Assembly (NCBI RefSeq): GCF_000739935.1
Contig: NZ_BBJU01000022.1
Coordinates: 1 to 64,000, forward strand
Source of the DNA: Agrobacterium rubi TR3 = NBRC 13261
GTDB taxonomy: Bacteria; Pseudomonadota; Alphaproteobacteria; Rhizobiales; Rhizobiaceae
Reading direction: 5' to 3'
DNA length: 64,000 nt
The notes under the pieces are model-generated. The model ran no database searches. It was not told the origin of the DNA and saw nothing but the letters and a program-made list of their open reading frames with translations. This document shows, in pieces, positions 20,201 through 27,717 of the stretch. The translations under genes and the position numbers were made by a program. Positions within the stretch are counted from its first letter, which is position 1, and every line of letters starts with the position of its first letter.

Positions 20201-21735
20201 ATCTGGGAGTCCGTTTCGCGCCCTTCACCGAGATAGGACGAAAGGGCATTGGCGATTTCTTCTGAACTGTCGCCGGCTGCCACGAACCTGTGTCTCAACA
20301 TCGACCGGTTGCGGGTGGCAGAGACGATCTCGGCTTTTTCTTCACTGGATGCTGCCGCAAATCTTGCGTCATAGTCTTCCAAAAGCGTGTGGAGAGCTGT
20401 TTGCGTGTGGGCAGACAGGGTGAAAGTACCGCCCTCGTCCACGACAGTTGTCTCAGCAACAGATGCCGGATCGGAGATGACCACATGCACGTTGGTGCCA
20501 CCGAAACCGAAGGAGTTGACGCCAGCAAGACGTCGCTCCGGTCCACGAGATAGCGCGCGCCCTGCACGGTTGACCTCAATGTTCAGAACATCGAAATCCA
20601 CGTTTGCATTGAGGGTCTCCGCGTGAAGAGACGCTGGCAGATAATCATTTTCCAGTGACAAAACAGCTTTGATTAGGCCGAGAATGCCCGATGCGGGTTC
20701 CGCATGTCCGATGTTGGACTTAATCGAACCGATGGGCAGCGGCTTCGACCGCAACTGGCCCAGCACCGATCCGATGGCCCAGAGCTCTGCGGGGTCGCCC
20801 ACCTTCGTGCCGGTGCCATGACCTTCGATAAAGGCGAGAGTGTCCGGGTCGATCCCGTTGCCATTGTAGATCGAACGCAACAGCTCCGCCTGCGCCTCAC
20901 GCGATGGCAAAGATATTCCATTCGTGCGGCCAGCCGAATTCATGCCTGATGCGACAAGCGTCGCACGGCTTCTGCTTCCATCCGTCAGGACGCGGTCGGT
21001 ACGGCGCAGAACGACAACGCCAGCACCTTCCGAGCGAACATAGCCTTCTCCATTTTCGCTATAAGCCCGGCAAAGGCCTTCCGGCGACAGCATACGAGCC
21101 TGGGAAAAGCCGATGAATGAGAAGGGATGCAACAGGAGATTGACGCCGCCAACGATAGCGGTATCGATCTCACCATCACGCAACGCGCGTTCAGCCTGAT
21201 GCAGCGCCACCAGCGATGACGAACAGGCGGTATCGATTGTCATGCTCGGGCCGTTCAGACCCAGAATATGCGAAATTCGGTTCGACACGATCGACAGCGT
21301 ATTGCCCGTCATAAAGTGCGGGCCGCCGGATGCCGGATCTTCTATCTGGAGATTGCCGTTGTCCAATGACGACGCACCGATATAGACCCCGACGCGTTCC
21401 TGCTGCAGTTCTGCCAGCGAAACGGATGCGTCTTCAAGCGCGCGCCAAACCGTTTGGAGCAGAATACGCTGCTGCGGATCCATGTAGGATGCTTCACGTG
21501 CGGAAATACCAAACACGGCCGGGTCGAAATCATAGACGTCCGCCAACACTCCAGCAGAGAATGTATAAGCCTTCCCTGGCATGCCGCGCGCTGGGTGCCA
21601 GAAACGTGCTTTCGCCCAACGCTCGTCTGGAATGGTACTGACTGCACAGATTTCCTGCCGCAAAAGCTGGAAAAGCTGATCAACGTTTTTTGCCGAAGGG
21701 GCTATGCAAGAACGCCCCAAAATCTCAACAGTCAT
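14269..21735 (-). CDS. rkpA: RkpA, multidomain type I polyketide/fatty-acid synthase
   Basis: This 2488-residue megasynthase has the following domain order. KS (1-425) has DTACSSS with C171, EGHGTGT with H306 and NIGH with H344. AT (about 520-815) has GHSVGE with S614 and FHHP. DH (about 885-1180) has GHVVDGKSIMP with H920. A methyltransferase-like or structural region follows (about 1300-1600) whose SAM motif reads VEAGAVSTAF and looks degenerate. ER has HGAAGGVGLAAL, KR has YLVVGGIGGFGLETAKWL and FLLFSSATTMIGNPGQGNY, and the carrier protein has GLDSL with S2409. No thioesterase is present, so release probably needs RkpG. The length agrees with Sinorhizobium RkpA, a single protein once described as rkpA-F. 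It makes a fully reduced acyl chain thought to form a lipid for K-antigen assembly. It is first in the minus-strand rkp operon and divergent from the export gene. Confidence 0.95.
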   Translation of the reverse strand: MTVEILGRSCIAPSAKNVDQLFQLLRQEICAVSTIPDERWAKARFWHPARGMPGKAYTFSAGVLADVYDFDPAVFGISAREASYMDPQQRILLQTVWRALEDASVSLAELQQERVGVYIGASSLDNGNLQIEDPASGGPHFMTGNTLSIVSNRISHILGLNGPSMTIDTACSSSLVALHQAERALRDGEIDTAIVGGVNLLLHPFSFIGFSQARMLSPEGLCRAYSENGEGYVRSEGAGVVVLRRTDRVLTDGSRSRATLVASGMNSAGRTNGISLPSREAQAELLRSIYNGNGIDPDTLAFIEGHGTGTKVGDPAELWAIGSVLGQLRSKPLPIGSIKSNIGHAEPASGILGLIKAVLSLENDYLPASLHAETLNANVDFDVLNIEVNRAGRALSRGPERRLAGVNSFGFGGTNVHVVISDPASVAETTVVDEGGTFTLSAHTQTALHTLLEDYDARFAAASSEEKAEIVSATRNRSMLRHRFVAAGDSSEEIANALSSYLGEGRETDSQIGEVPGKVVKTAFVYAGNGSQWAGMGVDAYRESNEFRTRFDQFSALFAERASIDISSLLFADDLDQQLRDTRIAQPLLFAVQAALTDCLASYGVKPDLVFGHSVGEVAAAYAAGILSAEDATTVVSIRSKHQHALAGIGTMAAVVMSEPAAVAFAQRHGLDNIMVAATNAHNSVTISGPVEEIKGFKAAAQASRTVVHILDINYPFHHPVIDGERDAFLAEIPSLAPQSGHTTFISTVTGKVIDGQQLDANYWWRNVREPIAFEAAVNGALEAGCNIFMEISPRPILSTYVVETAKQVSASAVVLPTLARPGLGDGIDPVKRSALRGISHGARVVSASGRALAISGIDLPPLPFENATYRPQITSDGINVFGRDGADGPYTLLGWRTDPNASVWKNHIDALLFPDLAGHVVDGKSIMPGSAFIEIAVQAARAYYVTPEVEITNLEIFRPLELRDNRMAELLTRISPETGMVEIASREYMSDDGWTIHATARSRRSVGLSRKTELNVVPLGKAHAISSAEAYETARRFGLDYAPCFQLLERAEVFGDRHIVVNLRPAASPAHPYLSYGMDPVSTDAAFHGLVALFGTLTGEIDGAPYIPVRFGAVRTASSGQPIVSAVIQIQRFSANSLKARIELLAEDGTLVAALDDCRFRRTWLRQHSTLDTVAFHYEAVARQQVSSDTSSHAVAALPASLFPKVAQAQTDEATLLLDAAVQRACHDIALLIASKDQTVSLSSLPGKTEFQCFLSSSLYTLEDAGIAQFADTGWTIQPDSGLPPLSDLLNEIYRRFPERVAETVLINNAYQETLKLLAKGSHSEPVQSSSFLSDATLDHVRHHTALGRRREQLVIDAVNAALADVLPGDGFTIVEAGAVSTAFSNRLADIVALKGARLVIVEPSDHLRRTLEIGFERNPSVDCLAPDDVSQLDRADVVVSASGSLYGHFREHSGLKDVLRTAASSAGRVAIAETSSSALSDFVFGLTENWFSGSTTAEFPTGLFASSTQWEDLLKECGFGTPDVAQCDSAEGGLLLVQAATLTKAAAGNVGASSFASVFEVTQSEADSPVLCGAFSKPLLCPPDEARAVFDQVFTERLSYPLAVIFALPARSRDAAGVQDAVLTLSAFAEAARAHLRGQGSARVRLLVVAAGGSPAASDQADPDASGLWTFARVLQNEYEELDVFLLDAALSQVQTSNAVMSLLAYDGPEREWVCSARTGLLSVVRAVPSYISDAARKTTTFEAATIQQQTSGRVDSIVWTQDKIPVPGADEIVVKVAATGLNFRDVMWSMGLLPEEALEDGFAGATIGMEMAGTVAATGSSVTDLSIGDDVMGIGPKAFSTHMVVARDGVTKVPHGIDLAAAATVPVAFLTAYYAMVELGRIREGETILIHGAAGGVGLAALQIAKLKGAKVIATAGTVEKRRFLTLLGADHVFDSRSLAFVGDVLRVTDGEGVELVLNSLFAEAMERSFELVKPFGRFLELGKRDYYSDRKLALRPFRRNISYFGIDADQLLVKAPDLTRRIFADIGTLFSERKLTPLPYRAFHYDETGAAFRLMQNAGHIGKIVVRPPIQGQDHVQLFSNEALKVSSGVYLVVGGIGGFGLETAKWLGSRGATHLALCTRGGIADRETLDAVAAWKASGIKAAVHACDVTVEASLQSLLTELRSYGPLKGIVHAAMVLNDGLISNLDREKNRAVIDVKAVGASNLDRLTRADDLELFLLFSSATTMIGNPGQGNYVAANGYLEGLARARRRAGLPALAIGFGAIGDVGFLARNTNVSDILSRRLGKTALKARGALGFVERVIVNDTGAVDQAVVMIAELDWASASALPITSQPLFSAIPRNAAGGTSGGDGDQVDLATLVSGKSDEEAYAILHGFLAGEIAAILKVAEDSVKADKVLKDIGLDSLMAMELGVGFQQKTGIDIPLSGMGDGATVGDIVQKLYEKVTADDNSGDADDDVNSTSLVEQLTDKHTATVSERKLGHNG

Positions 21736-22032
21736 ACTTTACCAATGTCCAATATCAACACGCACACATTTCGTTGGTAGCAGGATTCAGCCGTCACATG
21801 TGTCTCTCAAACGCCACCACGAGTTCGGTTCAGCAAGCACCCGTAGTCCGATGAAGAGAAAAGGTTAGCAAATCTTCGCAACATCGAATACTCCTGCGGC
21901 CAAGATCGTCTCATGTCAAATTTTCTGGTTGCAGAAAAGGTTTTTTATGGACTGTCGGTAAGCAGGCTAGCCATCTTTAACACTTTCTTGCTATTGGGTG
22001 GCTGCGTGCGAATTTTGCGTGACGGAGTGACT
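21736..22032. promoter_or_regulatory. Divergent promoter region between rkpA and the export lipoprotein
   Basis: About 300 bp separate the rkpA start from the proposed start of the export gene and must contain both promoters. I see no obvious inverted-repeat operator. An open frame runs into this interval from the export gene (to 21913), but its upstream part lacks a signal-peptide layout and is regarded as non-coding. Confidence 0.5.
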
Positions 22033-23211
22033 GTGAAGAAGGCTGGTTTTTTATTGATTGGGCTGAGCCTAACCTCGTGCAACAATTTGCCTGGTGATGG
22101 TCCCCTCGCATCAGACGTTCTGGAACAATCCAGACAATCGATCAATCAGACTGGATCCAGACAGAGCGTTGTCTTCGATATCGTCGACATCGACGTGAAC
22201 TCTGCCACGCTTATTTCTGCGTTTGACGGGAAATTGCTGCAAAGCCGATTCGGGATTGGTGGCTCCGTTAAACGGCCCGTGATCGGTGTTGGTGATCAGC
22301 TCAAAATCACAATATTTGAAGCAGGCTCAGACGGTTTGTTTTCAACCGGCGATTCCAAGCAGACGACACTTGACATCGTTGTTCAACCGGACGGCAAGGC
22401 CGCCATACCCTATGTTGGTCTTGTTTCTTTCGCTGGCAAGACGCTCGAGCAGGCTCGCCAAACAATCCTTGGTGCTTTGAAAAGCAAGGCCGTTGAGCCC
22501 GACGTCATCATCAGCAGCGCGGCAACGGCATCTCGCAATGTGACAGTGTCGGGCGCCGTGAACAGTCCAGCGGTCGTTCCATTGAATCTGGTTGCAGAGA
22601 CAATTATGGAAGTTATCGCGAAGGCGGGAGGCCCAAGCGCCCAGCCATACGAGAGCTACGTGACACTGACCCGACAGGGTAAAACAGGGACAGTCTTGCT
22701 AAAGACTCTTCTCCAAAATCCACGTGAGAATGTCTATCTCCAGCCCGGCGACCAGATTTTTGTAACACGCGAACCACGTACCTTCACTGTCCTCGGCTCC
22801 GTTAAAAGCAACAGTCGGCTTGAGTTCGGCGCGAATGACCTGAATTTGTTGGAAGCTGTCGCCCTAGCAGGCGGTGGATCGGCGGAAACCAGCGACATGA
22901 AGGGCTACTTCGTATTCCGATATGAAGAACCCGACATTGTTATGGACCTCCTAGGGCCACAGCGTTTCAACCAACTGGTGAGCAAGGGTATGCGCACGGA
23001 TAAATTGGGCCGCTACCCGATCGTGTATCGTTTCGACATGACAAAGGCGGGCAGCATGCTCACTGGTCAGAATTTTGATATAAAGGCGAGAGACGTTATC
23101 TACGCATCACGCCATCCTTCTGTTGATTTCACCCGGTTCGTTACGATTATCGGGCAGCCTATTGGCATCGTGTCGGGCGGGGCTGGGGTTTATAATAACT
23201 TCAACAACTGA
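22033..23211 (+). CDS. Outer-membrane polysaccharide export lipoprotein (Wza/KpsD type)
   Basis: A protein of about 392 residues. The proposed start VKKAGFLLIGLSLTSCNN has a lipoprotein signal with LTSC as lipobox, and GGAG lies 5 bp before the GTG at 22033; an upstream GTG (22027) or an ATG (21913) would bury the signal. The Poly_export domain follows (IGVGDQLKITIFEAGSDG, then VQPDGKAAIPYVGLVSFAGKT), then SLBB-like repeats (VTVSGAVNSPAVVPL; FTVLGSVKSNSRLEF). It should form the outer-membrane channel for capsule and contact the KpsE-like proteins. Its place next to rkpA matches rkpU of the Sinorhizobium rkp-1 region, but I do not assign that name firmly. Confidence 0.88.
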   Translation: MKKAGFLLIGLSLTSCNNLPGDGPLASDVLEQSRQSINQTGSRQSVVFDIVDIDVNSATLISAFDGKLLQSRFGIGGSVKRPVIGVGDQLKITIFEAGSDGLFSTGDSKQTTLDIVVQPDGKAAIPYVGLVSFAGKTLEQARQTILGALKSKAVEPDVIISSAATASRNVTVSGAVNSPAVVPLNLVAETIMEVIAKAGGPSAQPYESYVTLTRQGKTGTVLLKTLLQNPRENVYLQPGDQIFVTREPRTFTVLGSVKSNSRLEFGANDLNLLEAVALAGGGSAETSDMKGYFVFRYEEPDIVMDLLGPQRFNQLVSKGMRTDKLGRYPIVYRFDMTKAGSMLTGQNFDIKARDVIYASRHPSVDFTRFVTIIGQPIGIVSGGAGVYNNFNN

Positions 23212-23250
23212 CAGCGCGAAGTATCATGACCTCACTCAACGTTCGGCAGA

Positions 23251-23508
23251 TTACCGAAACAAGCCTTTTAGCCATGAAAGCATAGAGTTCCAAAGTGAAA
23301 ACGGTGGTATCCCGATCTTGCTATATCCCGCTTCAGTGAGATAGAAATACCTCACACCATCGCGTTCACGGTAGCGCATATAGCCCATGTTCATCCCCAC
23401 ATTGATCGCCGGAGTCATGTCAATGCGCCATGCGATCGTATGCGCAGGTACATTCTCAGCCCCTGCGTCGTACAACTGCAACAATACGTCTCTCAAGTCG
23501 TCGCCCAT
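23251..23508 (-). CDS. Small winged-helix-like protein
   Basis: An 85-residue hypothetical protein. The sequence suggests three helices and a wing: LRDVLLQLYDAG, VPAHTIAWRI, then MRYRERDGVRYFYLTEAGYSKIG, which resembles the hairpin of winged-helix DNA-binding proteins. It has a hydrophobic C-terminal tail (PPFSLWNSMLSWLKGLF). The ribosome site is weak. It lies on the strand opposite to the export lipoprotein and glycosyltransferase genes on either side. It could be a small regulator of the polysaccharide genes; this is inference only. Confidence 0.55.
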   Translation of the reverse strand: MGDDLRDVLLQLYDAGAENVPAHTIAWRIDMTPAINVGMNMGYMRYRERDGVRYFYLTEAGYSKIGIPPFSLWNSMLSWLKGLFR

Positions 23509-23692
23509 CGGTATCGTCTAGCATAATCGAAAGCACATGCTAATTGACAAAATCGGGATTTTATTATGGGAGCGTTTCGATTAACCGGACCGACGACATT
23601 TGTCGTTGCCAAATCTTGTCGCTAAAGGTTCACGGCTCTTATGACGTTGATGGTCATTTAGAAAATTCGGCAAAAGGACATGTGGCCGCGAA

Positions 23693-25600
23693 ATGAAAGG
23701 AACGGACATTTCGTTGACCGCAGAAAACTCCAAAATACCATACGCGCTCGGCGACATGCCGGTTTCCATCAAGATTGATGCTTCGGGCACCGGGAAAAAG
23801 CGCGTTTGCATCGTGAAACTTCACAGAAAAGATCGCATCCCTGAGACGATTACCAGATCTCTTCTGCTAGATGAGCGGGGGCACGGGATATTCTTTGGCT
23901 GGATGCCTGTCGATCTCCAAGCCATTTCCCTAGCTTTGCCCGACGGCGTTGACCAGCGAGCAAAGTTTACTGCCCGCCCCATGACTTATCTCGAAATGGT
24001 AATCCGGCTTGCATGCCACTCGCCGAAAACGATGTGGCAAGCTCTTCGTCTCCTTCTAAGACGAAATATAAGAGGTTTTCAGTTCCGGATTGTCCGTCTT
24101 TGCGACAGTTTGAATGAGCCATCCTACCGGGATTGGCGCCAGGTCAATGAGACGTTTCGCAAGCCATCGAATTTTCAGGATTGGCCAGATACGCCCGATG
24201 TCCTGGTGTCGATCGTTGGTGATCCGAGGCTGATATCGAAAACGCGCGATTCGATTACGGCTCAAACCTATCCTCACATTCAAGAATTGCCCGCCCAAAC
24301 CGGGGGCGAAGATTTTACCCACAACCAAAATTGCGTCTGGATCCGTCTGACAGCCGGAATGGAACTGAGTATCGACGCCATCGAGCGGCTCGTTAAGCCG
24401 CTTGTCGATGATCCCAACCTAGTCGCTGTTTATTGCGATGAAGACAGAATTGATACCGCAGGAGAACGTGTCGACCCATTTTTTAAACCCGCATGGAATC
24501 CGCCATTGGCGCAATCAGGATGGCTCGCCCCAGATGGTGCAGCGATCCGGGTAACGACGTTGGCTCACATACCTGATTCCCAAAAGATGGGTGCGGCCGC
24601 TTTGCTGATGGCAGCGTCGCAATATGGCAAGATCGGACACTTACCTGCCCCCTTGCTTCACAGGCGAGATTTTAGACAGCCTGCCTCAATTCTCTCTGGT
24701 TCGTCTCCCGCCGCGCCATCCAAGGTCAGCGTCATTATTCCCACCAGAGACCGGGCCGACCTTCTTTCAGTTTGCCTCGCTGGCCTGTATGAGAAAACAA
24801 GGCATGATGGCTTGGACGTTATTGTTATCGACAATGACAGCTGCGAGCCTGATACCTTACAGCTCTTTTCACGCTACGAGGATGCTGGTCTCATCCGTCG
24901 CATTCCACTTCCCGGCCCGTTCAATTTCGCAAAAGCCTGCAACATCGGTGTGAGCGCTGCGGAACATGACCTCGTTCTATTATTGAACAACGATGTCGAC
25001 CCATTGCATCCCGAATGGCTGGACCGGATGATCGTGGAGCTTGAGGACGAGCGCGTAGGCGCCTGCGGTCCTCTTCTCCTGTTTCGTGACGGTTTCGTAC
25101 AGCACGCGGGGGTCACACTGGGCGCTGGATCGGTTGCGCGCCACAGCTTCCATTTCCGTGATCCTGATGGTGGCGAAGACTACGGGCTTATCTCTCAAAG
25201 GCGAGAAATAAGCGCGGTGACCGCTGCTTGTATGCTGACAAGAAAAAAACTGTGGATGAACGTCGGCGGCATGAACGAGCGCACGCTATCAGTGGCCTTC
25301 AATGATGTTGATTACTGCCTTAAGCTCGGCGTATCCGGACAAAAAATAATCTGGACACCTCACGCCCGTTTGACGCACCTTGAATCGGTTTCACGTCTAG
25401 CAGATGATACGCCTGAAAAACGAAGGCGCTTCGCCTCAGAAGAACAATTCATGCATGAAGAGTGGAGCGAGGTGCTTTTAAATGATCCTCACTACAATCC
25501 AAACCTCTCCCTTGCCGGCGGTGATCATGTCCTCGACGCCTTGCCGCGAACTCTTGATGTCAGAACACCAAAGGTTTGGCGCAATGCCAGAGCCGGATAG
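23693..25600 (+). CDS. Two-domain glycosyltransferase with degenerate first GT2 domain
   Basis: A 635-residue protein. The C-terminal half (from VSVIIPTRDRADLLSVCLAG, about residue 345) is an intact GT2 domain with DVIVIDNDS, LLLNNDVDP as the DXD-like metal site and AFNDVDYCLKLG. The N-terminal half keeps only the tail of a first GT2 domain (AVYCDEDRIDTAGERVDPFFKPAWNPP). Its nucleotide-binding start is replaced by VLVSIVGDPRLISKTRDSI without the usual motif, so one active site is probably lost. It is related to the enzyme at 570-2768. The next gene (25662) is on the same strand 61 bp on, suggesting an operon for side-chain or linker assembly. Confidence 0.85.
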   Translation: MKGTDISLTAENSKIPYALGDMPVSIKIDASGTGKKRVCIVKLHRKDRIPETITRSLLLDERGHGIFFGWMPVDLQAISLALPDGVDQRAKFTARPMTYLEMVIRLACHSPKTMWQALRLLLRRNIRGFQFRIVRLCDSLNEPSYRDWRQVNETFRKPSNFQDWPDTPDVLVSIVGDPRLISKTRDSITAQTYPHIQELPAQTGGEDFTHNQNCVWIRLTAGMELSIDAIERLVKPLVDDPNLVAVYCDEDRIDTAGERVDPFFKPAWNPPLAQSGWLAPDGAAIRVTTLAHIPDSQKMGAAALLMAASQYGKIGHLPAPLLHRRDFRQPASILSGSSPAAPSKVSVIIPTRDRADLLSVCLAGLYEKTRHDGLDVIVIDNDSCEPDTLQLFSRYEDAGLIRRIPLPGPFNFAKACNIGVSAAEHDLVLLLNNDVDPLHPEWLDRMIVELEDERVGACGPLLLFRDGFVQHAGVTLGAGSVARHSFHFRDPDGGEDYGLISQRREISAVTAACMLTRKKLWMNVGGMNERTLSVAFNDVDYCLKLGVSGQKIIWTPHARLTHLESVSRLADDTPEKRRRFASEEQFMHEEWSEVLLNDPHYNPNLSLAGGDHVLDALPRTLDVRTPKVWRNARAG

Positions 25601-25661
25601 GGCATCTGGCCGTAAGGATACCGTTGTTGGCGAAACGGCTTTCGAAGTGGAATGAGGACCG

Positions 25662-26756
25662 ATGATACCTTTATCATGGCGTAATTATTTTACGAAACTT
25701 TTACCACAACCTCGGCTTCGCAACAGCGCGGTAAATGCCGCGCGCAAACCAGTGCGTCGAATTTATCTGTTTGGCCGCCATCCGAACCCAACAGCAGACT
25801 ATTATTTCGAAGGACGATTTGCCGATGATCCCAGACATCCTTATGAGCTGGTAGATATCAGAAATCGCGATCTATCCTCATTGGAAACGAACGGGGCGCT
25901 GGTCATACTATGCCGCTACGCGTCCGCCAGCGTTCTGAAATGGATAAGGGTTAATCAGGACAGCCTTGCAGGCGTTGTCTTGTTCTTGGACGACAACATC
26001 CCTGCTGTCGTCGCGGGAGAAGATGCGACGCTGTCCTATCGTATTTTTCTCTATTATCGGGCGCTTTACCCACTTAGACGCCTCAACACCGTTCTCGACG
26101 CGGTTTGGGTGTCAACGCGGGCGCTCGGCGACACAATGCGCCATCTAGCGCCCGTTGTCGTCCCACCTGCCCCACCTTCCCGGCTGTGGCAGGTCAATAA
26201 ACCGAGAGGTGATAAAAGAGATGTGTGCATTGCATATCATGCCACTGGCGTTCATTATTCCGAGCATCTCTTCCTCCACCCAATCATTGAATCAATTCTA
26301 ATCCAGAGGCCCCAAACGAGATTTGAGGTCTTCGCGGGCAAACATGCAGCAAAAATATGGAAGGACATGGAGGGTGTTACTGTCCGACCACCAGTGAGTT
26401 GGAGCGAATATCTGGAGGAATCCTCCAAACGTCTGATCGACATCATGCTCGTTCCGCTGACACCGTCGCTTGTAAACGACTGTCGGGCGCCGACAAAAAG
26501 AATCGATGTCGCCAGGTTCGGTGCCGCAGGGATATTTTCCATATCCAAGGCATACGGAGGGTCAGAGAACACTTCTGAAATACTCCTGCCCTACCAGGCC
26601 TCGGTGTGGACAGAGACGATCTTAAATTTGATAGACGACACAGATTTGAGAGCAAAGGTAGCTGCAGCAACACGAGCCAAAGTCGCCGCCATGCGGTCAG
26701 CCGTGAGTGAGCGCGAGATAATCAAGCTTCTAAAAATAGAAGCTCAACGGTGGTGA
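25662..26756 (+). CDS. Putative glycosyltransferase (GT-B like)
   Basis: A 364-residue soluble protein. The GAGGACCG sequence directly before ATG 25662 gives a good start. The sequence suggests a two-Rossmann GT-B fold: ARKPVRRIYLFGRHPNP with a YFEGRF segment, an ALVILCRYA strand, LDAVWVSTRALGDTM (typical of GT4 proteins, where a name-like hit is linked to a pointer helix) and late VPLTPSLVNDCRAPTKRIDVARFGAAGIFS, which matches the acidic/sugar-nucleotide region of family-1 glycosyltransferases. It is likely to add a sugar to the capsule or another glycan together with the upstream GT2 protein. The family call is moderate; the substrate is unknown. Confidence 0.72.
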   Translation: MIPLSWRNYFTKLLPQPRLRNSAVNAARKPVRRIYLFGRHPNPTADYYFEGRFADDPRHPYELVDIRNRDLSSLETNGALVILCRYASASVLKWIRVNQDSLAGVVLFLDDNIPAVVAGEDATLSYRIFLYYRALYPLRRLNTVLDAVWVSTRALGDTMRHLAPVVVPPAPPSRLWQVNKPRGDKRDVCIAYHATGVHYSEHLFLHPIIESILIQRPQTRFEVFAGKHAAKIWKDMEGVTVRPPVSWSEYLEESSKRLIDIMLVPLTPSLVNDCRAPTKRIDVARFGAAGIFSISKAYGGSENTSEILLPYQASVWTETILNLIDDTDLRAKVAAATRAKVAAMRSAVSEREIIKLLKIEAQRW

Positions 26757-26757
26757 G

Positions 26758-26910
26758 CTAGCTGCGACCGGAGCAATCGACGGTATACGAATTACCGCCG
26801 TCATAGCCTTGATTATGTGATGCGCTCTGGCATTCACGTTCGATGATTGTTGCAGCGTTCGGACACAAGTCATGGTCGCGGCATGATCGACGCACAATTC
26901 GACTTCTAGC
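26758..26910 (-). pseudogene. Possible remnant of a small cysteine-rich protein
   Basis: An open frame of 50 codons on the minus strand reads in part CRDHDLCPNAATIIERECQ and ends NSYTVDCSGRS. The four cysteines and regular composition look like the C-terminus of a small secreted rhizobial protein, but there is no signal peptide, no ATG and no ribosome site, and a stop lies directly upstream. It may be a gene fragment or chance. Confidence 0.3.
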
Positions 26911-26951
26911 TTAAACAAAATGATCAGACAGACGACGTCGCCTCTTTCGGA

Positions 26952-26979
26952 GTATCTGCCGGCATTTGCCGGCAGATAC
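26952..26979. terminator. Perfect 12-bp hairpin between convergent genes
   Basis: GTATCTGCCGGC, loop ATTT, then the exact reverse complement. It lies between the converging glycosyltransferase (ends 26756) and lipoprotein (ends 27030). There is no U-run on either side, so it may be a bidirectional, Rho-assisted or RNA-end-protecting structure rather than a classic intrinsic terminator. Confidence 0.6.
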
Positions 26980-27029
26980 GTCGATCAGATAGGGCTTGAG
27001 CAGAAGACAAGCTATTATTCAATAACTCC

Positions 27030-27341
27030 TTAGTAGCAGCTCCATGGCCCGCAACGGCGATAGTAATGATGATGATCGTTCAAGCTGGCGCCCAGAACAG
27101 CGCCACCCACGAGACCGATGGCCGCTCCGGCGACAGCGGTGTTTTCGGCTTGCTGAGCCTGCTGGCGATTGCTTTGGTATGTCGCGCTCACACAACGGTC
27201 ATACCGCTTCGTGCCTGCCTTAAGGCCCTGTGATTTGCATGTCATCTGCGCGCTACTGGCGGATTCCTGCGCGGTCTGGCACCCAGACAATCCAACCACC
27301 ATAACGAGGGAACAAACCCCGACTGTAAATGTTTTTAGCAT
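27030..27341 (-). CDS. Small glycine-zipper lipoprotein
   Basis: A 103-residue protein. The signal peptide ends in the lipobox LSGC (residues 18-21), so it is anchored in a membrane. The middle part is polar and Gln-rich with a Cys pair, followed by the glycine-zipper AVAGAAIGLVGGAVLGASL and a His/Tyr-rich C-terminus (NDHHHYYRR). Glycine-zipper lipoproteins of this kind are common in rhizobial envelopes and may insert in or stabilise the outer membrane. One of the three shared palindromes (27440-27459) sits about 100 bp upstream, suggesting co-regulation with the autotransporter. Confidence 0.82.
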   Translation of the reverse strand: MLKTFTVGVCSLVMVVGLSGCQTAQESASSAQMTCKSQGLKAGTKRYDRCVSATYQSNRQQAQQAENTAVAGAAIGLVGGAVLGASLNDHHHYYRRCGPWSCY

Positions 27342-27717
27342 CTTATCCCTCTCAAAAAACTTGCTTTTTCCTCTCCTTCCGGCGAAGTGAAAACCGAAAA
27401 AAGAATGGATTTCCTTCGCACGAAGGACGGCGTCGGCCCATTAGCACAGATGTGCTAATCAGCGGATGCGGTTAACAAAGGCTACCATTCGAGCGGCGTA
27501 CAGCTAGCTCCCCTTGCTCTCATCGGAGAGTGGGACCATGGCTGTGGTGAGGAATCTTACAAAGCGCTAACGCGAAGGGTCTATATGGCCTGACTTGCAG
27601 TGAGGCGAGCGCTGTGGGAATGGTGTCGCACACAATATCCTCAGTCCTAACCGACGAAATCCTAACTGCCAGCTAGTGTCAAAGCTTTGGCATCTCTTTT
27701 TAAGAAAACCGCGGTGA
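27342..27717. other. Intergenic region with promoter of the lipoprotein gene
   Basis: About 375 bp. It holds the palindrome at 27440-27459 upstream of the lipoprotein gene and the end of the autotransporter-ialB transcript. No further gene or terminator is evident. Confidence 0.5.
27440..27459. promoter_or_regulatory. 20-bp palindromic operator, copy 1
   Basis: ATTAGCACAGATGTGCTAAT is a 9-2-9 perfect inverted repeat, centred about 108 bp upstream of the lipoprotein start. Near-identical copies at 31570 and 31905 precede the autotransporter and the response regulator genes. The length and symmetry suit a dimeric LuxR/NarL-type regulator, probably the one encoded at 31982; binding is inferred. 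Confidence 0.75.

Noticed and set aside
21913..22032. Upstream extension of the export lipoprotein gene
   Set aside because: Using this start places the lipoprotein signal about 40 residues inside the protein; the GTG with GGAG at 22033 is better.
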